NCBI GenBank assembly: GCA_029068555.1
Contig: JAIECJ010000015.1
Coordinates: 1 to 35,341, forward strand
Origin: Lachnospiraceae bacterium
Lineage (GTDB): Bacteria > Bacillota > Clostridia > Lachnospirales > Lachnospiraceae
Direction of reading: 5' to 3'
DNA: 35,341 nt
The notes under the pieces: generated by a model
Database searches by the model: none
Told to the model about the DNA's origin: nothing
What the model saw: only the letters and a program-made list of their open reading frames with translations
Shown: positions 7,397 to 16,566 of the stretch, one piece after another
How the letters are laid out: the number at the start of each line of letters is the position of its first letter
How positions within the stretch are numbered: position 1 is the stretch's first letter
Position numbers and translations under genes: made by a program

Positions 7397-8532
7397 ACAT
7401 GGAAAATCCGGCTTGTGACAAAATAGATGAAGCGATTGCGGCATTTGCCCTTGAAACCGGCACAAATAGCAGGCTGGCATCAAAGATCCCATATGGAAAC
7501 GGGCATATCAATGATACTTTCCTGCTTTGCTTCCAAACGCCTGAAAACACCGAAAAAAGATATATCCTGCAGCGAATGAACCACAGCATTTTCAAAAATC
7601 CGCCACAGCTTATGGAAAATATGGTTCACGTCACGGAATATCTGCGAGAGAAAATCATTTCCCAGGGCGGTAATCCGGAAAGGGAAACTTTAAATGTACT
7701 AAAGACAAAAAAAGGCGCAGACTGGTTTCAGGACAGCAGCAAAAATTACTGGCGGGTTTTTCCGTTTATTGAAAATACAATGTGTCTTGAAAAAGTGGAA
7801 AGTGAAAAAGACTTCTATGACAGTGCAGTCGCTTTTGGCAGCTTTCAGCGAATGCTGGCGGATTATCCTGCCGAAACACTCCATGAAACCATTCCTGACT
7901 TTCACAACACCCCCTGCCGCTTTCAGGACTTCCAAAAGGCAGTTTCGGAGGGAGATCCGGCGCGTACCGTCCTCGCACAAAAAGAAATTGCTTTTGCACT
8001 TGACAGGAAGCAGGACGCGCCCATTCTGACTGACCTTTTGTCTGAAAGAAAACTGCCGCTGCGGGTAACGCACAATGACACAAAGCTGAACAATATCCTG
8101 TTTGACACAGACACACGTAAAGCACTGTGTATTATCGACCTTGATACTGTCATGCCCGGATTGTCCCTGTATGATTTCGGAGATTCTATCCGGTTCGGGG
8201 CAAGCACAGGCGCGGAGGATGAAACGGAACTGGCAAAAGTGGAGCTGAGCCTGTCCCTGTTTGAAGCATTCACAAGAGGATATCTGGAAGGCTGCAAGGG
8301 AAGTCTCACTGCAAAGGAAATCGAGATGCTTCCCATGGGGGCAAAGCTGATGACCTACGAATGTGGATTACGTTTTCTGACTGATTTTCTGACTGGAGAC
8401 CATTACTTTAAAATTCACCGCGAAAACCACAACCTAGACCGTGCACGTACACAGTTTAAGCTGGTTGCGGATATGGAAGCTAAATGGAATGAAATGAAAG
8501 CCATTGTACTAAAATATGGGAACCCCTCTTAA
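7393..8532 (+). CDS. nahK: N-acetylhexosamine 1-kinase
   Basis: A 379-residue aminoglycoside-phosphotransferase-fold kinase that phosphorylates the N-acetylhexosamine released by the phosphorylase at the anomeric position, feeding it toward UDP-sugar and glycolytic routes. N-terminal nucleotide-binding elements include PYGNGHINDTFLL. The Brenner motif is THNDTKLNNILFD with catalytic Asp229, and the metal-binding IIDLDTVMPG carries Asp249. It overlaps the phosphorylase by 4 nt (ATGA) with GGAGG inside the preceding gene, so the two are translationally coupled and made in step. The galactose 1-phosphate uridylyltransferase and epimerase that usually complete the pathway are not in the window. 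Confidence 0.93.
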   Translation: MNMENPACDKIDEAIAAFALETGTNSRLASKIPYGNGHINDTFLLCFQTPENTEKRYILQRMNHSIFKNPPQLMENMVHVTEYLREKIISQGGNPERETLNVLKTKKGADWFQDSSKNYWRVFPFIENTMCLEKVESEKDFYDSAVAFGSFQRMLADYPAETLHETIPDFHNTPCRFQDFQKAVSEGDPARTVLAQKEIAFALDRKQDAPILTDLLSERKLPLRVTHNDTKLNNILFDTDTRKALCIIDLDTVMPGLSLYDFGDSIRFGASTGAEDETELAKVELSLSLFEAFTRGYLEGCKGSLTAKEIEMLPMGAKLMTYECGLRFLTDFLTGDHYFKIHRENHNLDRARTQFKLVADMEAKWNEMKAIVLKYGNPS

Positions 8533-8544
8533 AAAGGGGTTCCC
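8518..8544. terminator. Bidirectional terminator between convergent genes
   Basis: A perfect 10-bp inverted repeat, GGGAACCCCT (8518-8527) and AGGGGTTCCC (8535-8544), has a 7-nt loop that contains the kinase stop codon. The GH18-type gene on the other strand ends 3 nt beyond it. T-rich sequence follows on each strand (CTATTTT on plus, ATATTTTAG on minus), so it can serve both transcripts. Confidence 0.8.
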
Positions 8545-8547
8545 AAA

Positions 8548-9684
8548 CTATTTTACAATATCAAATGTATCTGCAAGCAGAAGCCAGTTTGCGCGAAATA
8601 GTTTCATAACCTGCCAGTACCCCATTCCGCGAAGTCCATATTCCACAATCAGATCAAATTTCTCCCGCATGCTTCTCACATCCTCAAACCATACTTCATG
8701 CTGCACTCCGTCCCTTTCATAGCGAAAAAACGGGGACATGGCAATCTGGTCAAACTGTATTGCCGCATTATTTTCCACTGCCAGCTGAACCGCCTCCGCA
8801 TTTCCGACTGTCCGCGCCTTAGAGCTGCCCTGCACAAAGGGCAGTGTCCAGTCATACCCGTAATTCGGAATCCCAAGGTCTATTTTTTCCGTCGGAATTT
8901 CTGTCACCGCATACTCCACAACCTCACGCACCTTGTTAATGGGCGCGACTGCCATAGGCGGACCATACGTATAACCCCACTCATAAGTCATTAACAGTAC
9001 ACTGTCCGCCGCCGCACCAAGCAGCTTATAATCCTTCCCCTCATACAAAAGTCCTTTCTGATCTGCCGAAGTCTTCGGTGCAAGTGCCACGGAGACAGGA
9101 TATCCCTTTGGTGCTGCCTGATTCCTGACATTTGCGACAAAGTCTGCGTATGCTACCCTGTCCTGTGGCAAAATATATTCAAAGTCAATATCAATGCCTG
9201 CATATCCTTTGTTTTCCATTGTCAAAAAAATCTGATCTATCAGATTCTGTTGTGCTTCCATATTGTGAGTAATCTCACTAATCAGATAATTGTTGAACAT
9301 TCCTGACTGGTCAAAAGGAGTCAGAACCAGAAGCGGCGCTGTGCCCTGACTCCAAGCCTCATTGATTATCCGGCTGTCATCCACCTGCGGCGGAATCAGA
9401 TTCCCACTCGTAGTAAAACCATAGGAAAATACAGAAATATTGGTCAGATATGGCAATGTTTCGGAAAGCACCTCATCCCGTATGTATGGATATGCATAAC
9501 CGTTGACACGAACCGCCCTCTTCTGGTGTGTCTCCCCCTCCACCGGAATCAATAATGCCTGCCCTACTGCAAGGCGATAAGGTTCCGGTATCTGATTATC
9601 ATATGCAATCTCCTCTGCACTGACAGCAAACGCTGCCGCAATACTGTCCAAGCGATCTCCTTCTTTTACTACATAAATCTGCAT
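8548..9684 (-). CDS. LysM-GH18 spore cortex-lytic-type glycosidase (SleL/YaaH-like)
   Basis: A 378-residue protein with one LysM peptidoglycan-binding domain at residues 2-48 (IYVVKEGDRLDSIAAAFAVS ... ALLIP) and a GH18 domain from about residue 58. The GH18 catalytic signature GYAGIDIDFEY puts the likely catalytic Glu at 169. LysM-GH18 proteins of this build are spore-associated N-acetylglucosaminidases that cut cortex fragments during germination. I chose ATG 9684, where MQIYVV starts the LysM domain directly after AAAGGA; the frame runs upstream to 9753 but that part overlaps the subtilase gene. Having a germination-protease relative as its neighbour fits a germination role. No signal peptide is visible, as is common for spore-coat proteins. 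Confidence 0.88.
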   Translation of the reverse strand: MQIYVVKEGDRLDSIAAAFAVSAEEIAYDNQIPEPYRLAVGQALLIPVEGETHQKRAVRVNGYAYPYIRDEVLSETLPYLTNISVFSYGFTTSGNLIPPQVDDSRIINEAWSQGTAPLLVLTPFDQSGMFNNYLISEITHNMEAQQNLIDQIFLTMENKGYAGIDIDFEYILPQDRVAYADFVANVRNQAAPKGYPVSVALAPKTSADQKGLLYEGKDYKLLGAAADSVLLMTYEWGYTYGPPMAVAPINKVREVVEYAVTEIPTEKIDLGIPNYGYDWTLPFVQGSSKARTVGNAEAVQLAVENNAAIQFDQIAMSPFFRYERDGVQHEVWFEDVRSMREKFDLIVEYGLRGMGYWQVMKLFRANWLLLADTFDIVK

Positions 9685-9719
9685 ATAATCATAATCCTTT
9701 CCTGTTTCCGCGTTTTCTT

Positions 9720-11129
9720 TTACCTCACATTTGCCAATGCACCCTCCACGCACAACGTTCCCCAGCCTGTTTTGCTGTTGGGTCGGACTGATATATCAGA
9801 AAGAGACTGTGATCCCCGTATCAGACTTGCTTTTAGCCGTTCCCCATACAGAAACCGGTCATTTCCGCGAACAATCCCCCACTCCATCAAAAGCGCTGCT
9901 GCCCCTGTGACAAACGGTGTCGCAAAGGAGGTTCCTGACACCTGCTCATATCCGCCGTTTGGCATAGGTACTGTGATATCCACTCCCGGGGCTGTCAGAT
10001 CAGGCTTCACATCTGCGATAATCTGCTGCCCTCCTGCCATATCTGTCCTGCCATCATCATAACGGTAAACATATCCCCTCCCCGAAAAATCCGCATAACT
10101 TCTGCGTGATACATCATAAGCGCCAACTGTAACAGCCCTCCTTGCCGTCGAAGGAATCGTGATTGTCATTTCTGGTGTCGGCAGGAAAAATCCGGTTGCA
10201 GCGTTTCTTGCCGCATATCCCGGAAGATAGAACCTGTATTCTCCAGTCACTAGCGATACCGGCTGAAGTTCTATGCGCCACACCCCACTGTTTATATAGC
10301 TTCCCGTCGGTATCATGTCAATGAATATTTCCTGCTGTACATTATAGGGGAGCGGTTTTCCCAGATAACATAGCAGCTGGGTCTGTTCCAGCGTGCGCCG
10401 CACAGCCTGTGCTTCCCTGAGACCAGAAAGCTCCAGTGTCACCTGTTCCTTTCCAGGCGATGTGATAACCAGATTAAAGACATCCTGATAAAACTTCCAC
10501 AGCTGTATGCTGAGTCCCGTCTCATAATCCGCCACCGCAAGTTCAGTCACATGACTACTATCCCGCATTACGCCTGCAGTATGACCTCTCGATGCCCCCT
10601 CATTTCCGCTTCCTATAACCAGAATGCTTCTCCCTATTTCAGAAGCGTTGTCGACAAAGCGCTCTAGCAGGGAATTGCCCTGATGATCACCATACGTGTT
10701 GCCAAAGCTGATGTTCACCGCTACTGGCTTATTCAGCTCCACGCCAAACTTCACTGCATAGTCGATTCCTCTCATCAGCTGTGTGGTTCTCGGGAAAGAG
10801 TCAGCCCGCGGGGTTCCAAGCCTGACAATCAGCAAATCCGCTTTGGGCGCTATCCCCATCCCCGTCCCAGCTGCCACGCCTGCCACTGCTGTCCCATGAC
10901 CTGACAAGTCAAAAACAGGCACCAGCCTTTGTCCGCTTTCGCGTCCTAAAGCCAGTGCCTCGTTAATCATCTCTCTCGTATAAAGCACACCTTCCCGGTA
11001 TCCCGCAGGAGGCAGCCTTCCCTGTTCCTCATCAGGCTGCCCCGTCTGATCCCAGATTGCCAGAATCCGTGTCTGTCCGTCTGCATCGCGAAATTCTGGA
11101 AGGAAGTAGTCAATCCCCTCTCCTGTCAA
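9720..11129 (-). pseudogene. Csp-like subtilase, 5' end removed by mobile element
   Basis: A 469-residue remnant of a clostridial subtilisin-like (S8) protease of the CspA/B/C type; the best-known members activate the cortex hydrolase SleC at germination. The His motif SGHGTAVAGVAAG (His78), the oxyanion-hole region GSGNEGASRGHTAG and the Ser motif SGTSFATPFVTGAAALL (Ser401) are intact. The N-terminal part is missing: homology starts at GIDYFLPEFRDADG, which normally directly follows the catalytic Asp segment (IDSG). The visible frame opens with a TTG lacking a good ribosome site. The break coincides with the recombinase element edge. It is inactive as it stands unless excision restores it. 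The GH18 gene follows in the same orientation after 35 nt. Confidence 0.87.
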
Positions 11130-11263
11130 GTAGTTGCAAACACTTTTTTAACTTTTTTTCAAGGGCCTTACCACTTTTTCGCTCCAAATAGATACCTGCT
11201 GTTAAACCATTGCTTGATAATACGAACTTCCGTGTTAGATAACTGCAAAATTCCAAAGCCTGA
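11112..11263. other. Junction between csp-like gene and recombinase element
   Basis: Protease-like coding sequence is recognisable up to roughly 11115-11125. Beyond that the sequence changes to an A/T-rich stretch (on minus, AAAAAAAGTTAAAAAAGTG) and then non-coding DNA before the stop of the first recombinase. This is where one attachment site of the element should lie. No second copy of the core was found in the window, so the exact crossover cannot be fixed. Confidence 0.6.
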
Positions 11264-12790
11264 CTATGCCATGTCAGCTTTTTCTTTCCAAAAAATTTCT
11301 ATATGCTTTTCATCATAGACCACAATTTTATCAATATAATGCTCTATCATTTCTTTTGACAGTACTGCGAATCGTTTTCCGAAGTTCAGACTGTCATGCC
11401 CGCATTCCAATTTGGTATATACTGCTTCCATTTCCCGAATATCATCATTCAGACCTGTCCGTTCATCCTCTATTGATTTTACCATGATTTCACCAGAGTG
11501 GAAACTGTCTGTTTTACCAGACACATAATCCTGATATGCCTCAAAATTCTGCTGCTTTATCTTTTGTATTCTTGCTGACAATAAGCTCCTTTTGTTCTTT
11601 AGTTCCTTAATCTCCTTATCTATCCTGACCATCGCTTCTATACGAAGCTTTTCCAGCTCTCCGTCTGCCTGCAGTTTCTCCTGCATCTTATAAAGAACAT
11701 ATTGCTCCATAAACATCACATTTATCTGATCCACACAGTCATTCATCCCACTAGAATAGCGGTGATGACAGGTAAAGTACGGATTAAGTCCCTTGCGATA
11801 ACTTAAATTCTTTTTACAGCACCCACATACCATTTTCCCAACAAGCGGATGTATGGGCGTATTCTGCGGATTTCTTTTCTTTCCCCGACCTTCCTGCACT
11901 TTATCAAACACATTCCTGTCAATAATCGGTTCATGGTGATTGTAACGAACCATCCATTCCTCACGGGGCTTTATGTGGTTCCTTCCCCCCACAAAATCCT
12001 TTTCGTACTTTTTCTGTACAATATTTCCTACATATATTTCATTCCTAAGTATCTGACAGATTGTGCTGTTGCTCCACAAAAACCGTTCACCTTTTGGCTC
12101 TCTGCTTGTTTTTCCCTTTTCAATCTTAAATTCAATCGGTGTCTTAACACGATTCTCATTAAATAGTTTGGCTATCTCTACCGAAGTATATCCTTCCACA
12201 GTTAAAGAGAAGATTTGTCTGACAATCTCTGCCTCGTCCTCGGCAATCAGCAATGCGTGTCTGTCCTCCGGATCCTTTTCATATCCAAATGGACTGTTTG
12301 CACTTACATATTGCCCCTTTTCCTTTCTAATAGCCAGGGAAGAACGGACTTTCTGGGATAAATCCTTACTATATAAATCATAGAGAAGATTTTTAAAATT
12401 CACATCAATATCCGCAATACTTCCCTGATAGTTCTGACTATCATAGTTATCATTGACGGAAATAAAGCGGACACCCATAAACGGAAATATCTGCTCAAGA
12501 TATGAACCAAGTTTAATATAATCCCTTGCAAATCTCGAAAAGTCCTTTACTACAATACAGTTGATTTCAGAATTTCTGACCATTTCCAGCATATTCTGCA
12601 TACCGGGACGTTCAAAATTCGTTCCAGTATATCCATCATCGCAAAACGCAAGCAGGTCATAGTCTGAGAAATGCTCTGCAACAAACCTCTGCAAAAGTAT
12701 TCTCTGCATTGTAATACTGTTACTTTCACACCTTTTTTTATCATCTTCTTTTGACAATCGAATATACATTGCAATCTGATACTTTTTCAC
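11264..12790 (-). CDS. Large serine recombinase 1
   Basis: A 508-residue site-specific DNA integrase/resolvase. The N-terminal resolvase domain has the nucleophile Ser13 in MYIRLSKEDD and the helix motif VVKDFSRFARDYIKLGSYLE. A Recombinase (PF07508-type) domain covers about 155-280. A zinc ribbon follows (VCGCCKKNLSYRKG ... FTCHHRYSSGMNDC), then a C-terminal coiled coil rich in Glu/Lys. The start is GTG at 12790, with AGGAGG 9 nt upstream. It is the last of three recombinases, nearest the disrupted protease gene. It probably acts with the other two in integration or excision. Confidence 0.95.
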   Translation of the reverse strand: MKKYQIAMYIRLSKEDDKKRCESNSITMQRILLQRFVAEHFSDYDLLAFCDDGYTGTNFERPGMQNMLEMVRNSEINCIVVKDFSRFARDYIKLGSYLEQIFPFMGVRFISVNDNYDSQNYQGSIADIDVNFKNLLYDLYSKDLSQKVRSSLAIRKEKGQYVSANSPFGYEKDPEDRHALLIAEDEAEIVRQIFSLTVEGYTSVEIAKLFNENRVKTPIEFKIEKGKTSREPKGERFLWSNSTICQILRNEIYVGNIVQKKYEKDFVGGRNHIKPREEWMVRYNHHEPIIDRNVFDKVQEGRGKKRNPQNTPIHPLVGKMVCGCCKKNLSYRKGLNPYFTCHHRYSSGMNDCVDQINVMFMEQYVLYKMQEKLQADGELEKLRIEAMVRIDKEIKELKNKRSLLSARIQKIKQQNFEAYQDYVSGKTDSFHSGEIMVKSIEDERTGLNDDIREMEAVYTKLECGHDSLNFGKRFAVLSKEMIEHYIDKIVVYDEKHIEIFWKEKADMA

Positions 12791-12810
12791 CTTAAACGAC
12801 CTCCTTTTCC

Positions 12811-12839
12811 GCTAGAGCATTTTTCAGATACGCTCTAGC
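12811..12839. repeat. Palindrome at recombinase 2 3' end resembling the miniature element ends
   Basis: GCTAGAGC (12811-12818) and GCTCTAGC (12832-12839) form a perfect 8-bp inverted repeat around 13 nt. Read on the minus strand it is GCTAGAGCGTATCTGAAAAA followed by TGCTCTAGC. The first 26 bases match the terminus of the miniature elements at 17814 and 21332 at 23 positions. The repeat encodes the last residues and stop of recombinase 2 (LER-I-stop). It could be an intercistronic hairpin, a remnant of an element end, or a recombinase recognition site. Confidence 0.7.
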
Positions 12840-14503
12840 AGGACATCATTTCTTTTGAAAGTAAAAATAACCTTCACACGATGATCCGGATAAATTTCTA
12901 TTCTATGAATCAATGTTCCGACTACTTCTGCTGTCAGCTCACCCTTTTCATTTCCCTTAACCAGCGTACGCAAAAAGTGATTTTTCTGAACCGTCTCGTA
13001 ATCTATTGTCGTGAGCTTTTCTGCAACATCTGCACGTTTCTTTTGAAAAGAAGTAATCTTTTTATCATTTTCCTCCTTCATCCGCTTAAAGCTTTCAGCA
13101 TCCATTTCTCCCATTCTGTATTTCAGATACTGCTCACTGGTACGCTTTGTTAGATTTTCAATTTTTCTCTCCAATTCCAACAGTTCTTCATTCCAATCTG
13201 CTTTTAACTGCTCTGCTTCCTTATTATTGCTCTCTGCTAAATCTTTTGGCCGCATGGCTGATAATGAAAATTCCTGCCGAATTGCTTCCCGTACAAGGTT
13301 ATTCAGAGAATTTAGCGTGATGCTCTTTGCAGTACACCTGTCATCATCAATACGGTCCGTCTTAGGGCAGTTGTAACTGTATGTCCGAATACTATCTTTA
13401 GAACCAAACGTCTTTATGGCACTTATCCTTTTCATTTTAAAACCACAATCGCCACAATACAGAACATCGGCATATATATCTTCGTCTATCGGAATCTTTT
13501 TTGAATACCCGTTCTTATTACAATATATGGAAGATTTTTCAAACTTCCCAGCAGCCTTAAAAAACAATTCCTCATTTATGATTGCTTCATGGGTATGCTC
13601 CTTTACGGACCAGTCCTCAGAATCAATGTCATGTCTGTCCCGCATCATATAGTCTTTTCCACAAGTTCTCCCCTGCACAAGGCACCCCCTATATACAGGA
13701 TTTGTCAAAATCATTTTAACAGTTCCCCTTGACCACTGCTGCAGTTTCTCGCCATCCTGACAATAAACGTGCCCTGTCTTATGATATTCCGTAGGTCTGA
13801 CTATTTTTTCTCCATAGAGCCATATAACTATTTCCTTCATGTTTTTACCGGAAAGAAACAAATCAAATATCTTTTTCACAATATCTGCGGCGGCGTCCTC
13901 TACAAAAAGGCATTTTTTATCTCCAATCCACTCCGCCTTATATCCATATGGTGCAACTCCGCCTGTATAACTGCCCTGTTCCCATTTTGCCTGCCTGCTG
14001 GATTTGACCTTTACGGCAATATCCTTTGCATACATTTCATTCACAAGGTTTTTCAGATTTACACGCAACGTTTCATTCTGTCCGGATATGTTCATACTGT
14101 CAAAGTTATCTGTAACAGCAATAAACCTCACTCCCATAAATGGAAATATCTTTTCGATATAGTTCCCAGTTTCAATGTGGTTTCTTCCAAACCGTGACAA
14201 ATCTTTTACAACGATGCAGTCTATCCTCCTCATCCTGACATCACGCATCATACGCTCAAAACCCTCACGCTCAAAGTTTGTTCCGGTTTTTCCTATATCT
14301 GTATAGCAGTCAAATAAACCTAAATCACTCTGTCTGCTTATGAAAGCCTTTGCTATCTCTATCTGCGTTTCAATAGATTCGTTCTTTCTGTCATTTGCAT
14401 CCACAGATAATCTTGCATATATCCCAACAGAATATATTTTTGACGGTCTTGCATTTACAGTTAAATTCTCATTTGTCTGTTTCTTCTTAGAGGTTCTTGC
14501 CAT
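12824..14503 (-). CDS. Large serine recombinase 2
   Basis: A 559-residue large serine recombinase. The resolvase domain starts late, after a ~25-residue basic tail (MARTSKKKQ). The nucleophile is Ser33 in GIYARLSVDAND, and VVKDLSRFGRNHIETGNYIE is the conserved helix. The middle recombinase domain contains VAPYGYKAEWIGDKKCLFVE. A zinc ribbon (LYCGDCGFKMKR ... YNCPKTDRIDDDRC) precedes a coiled-coil C-terminus. ATG follows the previous gene's stop directly (TAAATG), with GAGGAGG just upstream inside recombinase 3. Its last codons lie in the palindrome shared with the miniature elements. Confidence 0.95.
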   Translation of the reverse strand: MARTSKKKQTNENLTVNARPSKIYSVGIYARLSVDANDRKNESIETQIEIAKAFISRQSDLGLFDCYTDIGKTGTNFEREGFERMMRDVRMRRIDCIVVKDLSRFGRNHIETGNYIEKIFPFMGVRFIAVTDNFDSMNISGQNETLRVNLKNLVNEMYAKDIAVKVKSSRQAKWEQGSYTGGVAPYGYKAEWIGDKKCLFVEDAAADIVKKIFDLFLSGKNMKEIVIWLYGEKIVRPTEYHKTGHVYCQDGEKLQQWSRGTVKMILTNPVYRGCLVQGRTCGKDYMMRDRHDIDSEDWSVKEHTHEAIINEELFFKAAGKFEKSSIYCNKNGYSKKIPIDEDIYADVLYCGDCGFKMKRISAIKTFGSKDSIRTYSYNCPKTDRIDDDRCTAKSITLNSLNNLVREAIRQEFSLSAMRPKDLAESNNKEAEQLKADWNEELLELERKIENLTKRTSEQYLKYRMGEMDAESFKRMKEENDKKITSFQKKRADVAEKLTTIDYETVQKNHFLRTLVKGNEKGELTAEVVGTLIHRIEIYPDHRVKVIFTFKRNDVLLERI

Positions 14504-16159
14504 TTACACCACCTCCTCTCTAAGCTGCCTGCTTGATTCTACATAGTCTGCAAGCATTATGACTTTTGAAAAAAGTTCCTTATAACGAAACTCCAGATAT
14601 ACCCTTTTATCTTCATATACAAAAATGCGCTTTACAAAAGAAACCAATGTTACCCTATCAAGCTCCGTGATATGCAGTGTAGTTTTCATTCGTTCCAGAT
14701 TCATTCCTGCGGTTACGCCTGACTTAAAGAGCTTTTTAATGGTTTCCTCCTGATTGTGAATTGCCTGCTGAAGTTCCTGATAACGCAGCTCGTATATTTG
14801 TCTGAAACTCTTAAAATCTTCCTCCGTAATAATCTGTTTTTTCAAATCTTCATACAGACCTGCTCTAAGGGTTAAATATTTATCCTGTTCACTATGCAGC
14901 CTTTCAATTTCCTTATTAAAAGAAACCACCTCCTCAAAGTTAATCTCCATCTGATCAATGCTCTTAAGCACATTACTTTTATTTAAAAACAAAGACACCT
15001 GCTGTCTAAGTCCGGTTAATACAAGATGATTCAGATCATCTTCCAAAATCGTGTGCCTGCTGCAATTCCCGCGCTTGTTCTTTGTGGAACAGATAAATGA
15101 AACCGTTTCTTTTCCCTTGTAGCGGTTCACTCTGCGTATCATTGGCTCTTTGCAGTCACCACAGAACAATATACCTGCATAAATATGGGATTTTTTCTCC
15201 CCGTTTCCTGCGCGGGTATCTATTTTCAGTAAATCCTGCACAATATCAAAATCTTCCTTTTGAATAATGGCTTCATGCGCATCATGTGCCTTCGTCCATT
15301 TCTCCTGCGGTTTCATTACTGATTTCTTTACTTTGTAATTTACCTTTTCTTCCTTGCCCTGCACTAAGGTTCCGGTATAATTTTCATTTGTCAGAATCCG
15401 CTTTACTGCAACTGCTGACCATTTCGTTTTCACTCCGGTTACAAAACCCGTCTGAAATTTCTCTCCCTGCATCCTTTTATATTCCATTGGAGAAAGTACC
15501 CCTAAATTATCCAATAATTCAGCAATCGCAAGATTGCTGTACCCCTCTATTTTCCATGCAAAAATCTTTCGTACAATATCGGCAGCATAATCATCGGGTA
15601 CAAGCAGATTCCGGTTATCTTCACTTTTCTTATATCCATAAACTGCAAATGCACCAATGAAATCTCCATTTTCCCTCTTGATTTTCTGATGGCTTCTTAC
15701 CTTGCCGGATATATCTCTGGAATAAGAATCATTGACAAAGTTCTTTACCGGTACAACTAAAGATGTCTCATTGTAATCTGCTGTTAAGGAATCAAAATGG
15801 TCTGTCAACGCAATAAAACGTACAGAAAAAGCCGGGAAGGTCTTTTGAATCAACCGCCCGGCTTCTATATAATCTCGTCCTAATCTGGATAAATCTTTTA
15901 CTATTACACAATCAACATTGCCAGCTTCAATATCTTTCATCATCCGCTTAAACTCAGGTCTGTCAAAGTTTGTTCCAGTAAAGCCGTCATCTACATATAT
16001 ATCGTAGATTTCCATGTTGTCCTGCTTTCTGATGTATGAGCGAATCATGTCTCTTTGTGAGCTGATACTATTACTTTCCGCTTTGTTGCCATCAATATCC
16101 CCATCATCACGGCTTAAACGGAGATAAATGGCTACATTATAAAATTCTTTTGCTTTCAT
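14504..16159 (-). CDS. Large serine recombinase 3
   Basis: A 551-residue large serine recombinase and the first gene of the recombinase operon. The nucleophile is Ser16 in VAIYLRLSRDDGD, and VIVKDLSRLGRDYIEAGRLI is the conserved helix. It has a recombinase domain with FAVYGYKKSEDNRN, a zinc ribbon (LFCGDCKEPMIRR ... FICSTKNKRGNC), and a coiled-coil tail. ATG at 16159 has AGGAGG 8-9 nt upstream. The three paralogues differ strongly in sequence, so they are not recent duplicates; the trio is a set that probably works together. Confidence 0.95.
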   Translation of the reverse strand: MKAKEFYNVAIYLRLSRDDGDIDGNKAESNSISSQRDMIRSYIRKQDNMEIYDIYVDDGFTGTNFDRPEFKRMMKDIEAGNVDCVIVKDLSRLGRDYIEAGRLIQKTFPAFSVRFIALTDHFDSLTADYNETSLVVPVKNFVNDSYSRDISGKVRSHQKIKRENGDFIGAFAVYGYKKSEDNRNLLVPDDYAADIVRKIFAWKIEGYSNLAIAELLDNLGVLSPMEYKRMQGEKFQTGFVTGVKTKWSAVAVKRILTNENYTGTLVQGKEEKVNYKVKKSVMKPQEKWTKAHDAHEAIIQKEDFDIVQDLLKIDTRAGNGEKKSHIYAGILFCGDCKEPMIRRVNRYKGKETVSFICSTKNKRGNCSRHTILEDDLNHLVLTGLRQQVSLFLNKSNVLKSIDQMEINFEEVVSFNKEIERLHSEQDKYLTLRAGLYEDLKKQIITEEDFKSFRQIYELRYQELQQAIHNQEETIKKLFKSGVTAGMNLERMKTTLHITELDRVTLVSFVKRIFVYEDKRVYLEFRYKELFSKVIMLADYVESSRQLREEVV

Positions 16160-16293
16160 CTGCGTTCCTCCTGATTAAACAACTTTCGTTGTCGCGATAT
16201 TCGTCAAATGAATCTGCAAGCACATTCATTTTCCTCATTATTTCGCGAATTTAACATAATTGTATTTGTCTGTAAACAGCCTTCGCTCATTTC

Positions 16294-16566
16294 TCAGACC
16301 ATGATCTGTGTTTTTCTCTTGGTTAGCAAAATCATGCGGTCATCAATCAAATCATCTGTTTCCTCCATAAAACCAATCTGCAAAATAAATTCTCCAACAT
16401 TCTGCGCAAATGGATTTCCTGTCTGTTCAATAAAAGATTTTATACGACTTTCCACACACTTTTTTGTATCTATCACAATATCTTCTGCATTAGCAAGTTC
16501 TTCTCTTTTTAATTCCATAATATTCATAGACTGCATACGCTTTAAATCTTCTATTGATAAATCCAT
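16294..16566 (-). CDS. Small recombinase-associated protein (DUF6870-like)
   Basis: A 90-residue acidic protein. It begins MDLSIEDLKRMQSMNIMELK and contains ERIKSF-like and NPFAQNVGEFILQIGF segments, which match my recollection of the DUF6870 pattern (a conserved NPY/F and a beta strand). ATG 16566 has GAGG 7 nt upstream, so it is preferred over the TTG two codons earlier. It lies just upstream of the recombinase operon in the same direction, where such proteins are often found. Its function is unknown; an accessory or regulatory role in the element is a guess. Confidence 0.65.
   Translation of the reverse strand: MDLSIEDLKRMQSMNIMELKREELANAEDIVIDTKKCVESRIKSFIEQTGNPFAQNVGEFILQIGFMEETDDLIDDRMILLTKRKTQIMV

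Noticed and set aside
10660-10675. Another miniature-element end (GCTCTAGCAGG) inside the protease gene
   Set aside because: Only the short CTAGAGCG-like core matches; it is ordinary coding sequence for LLERF without the GTTTGAAAAA part.
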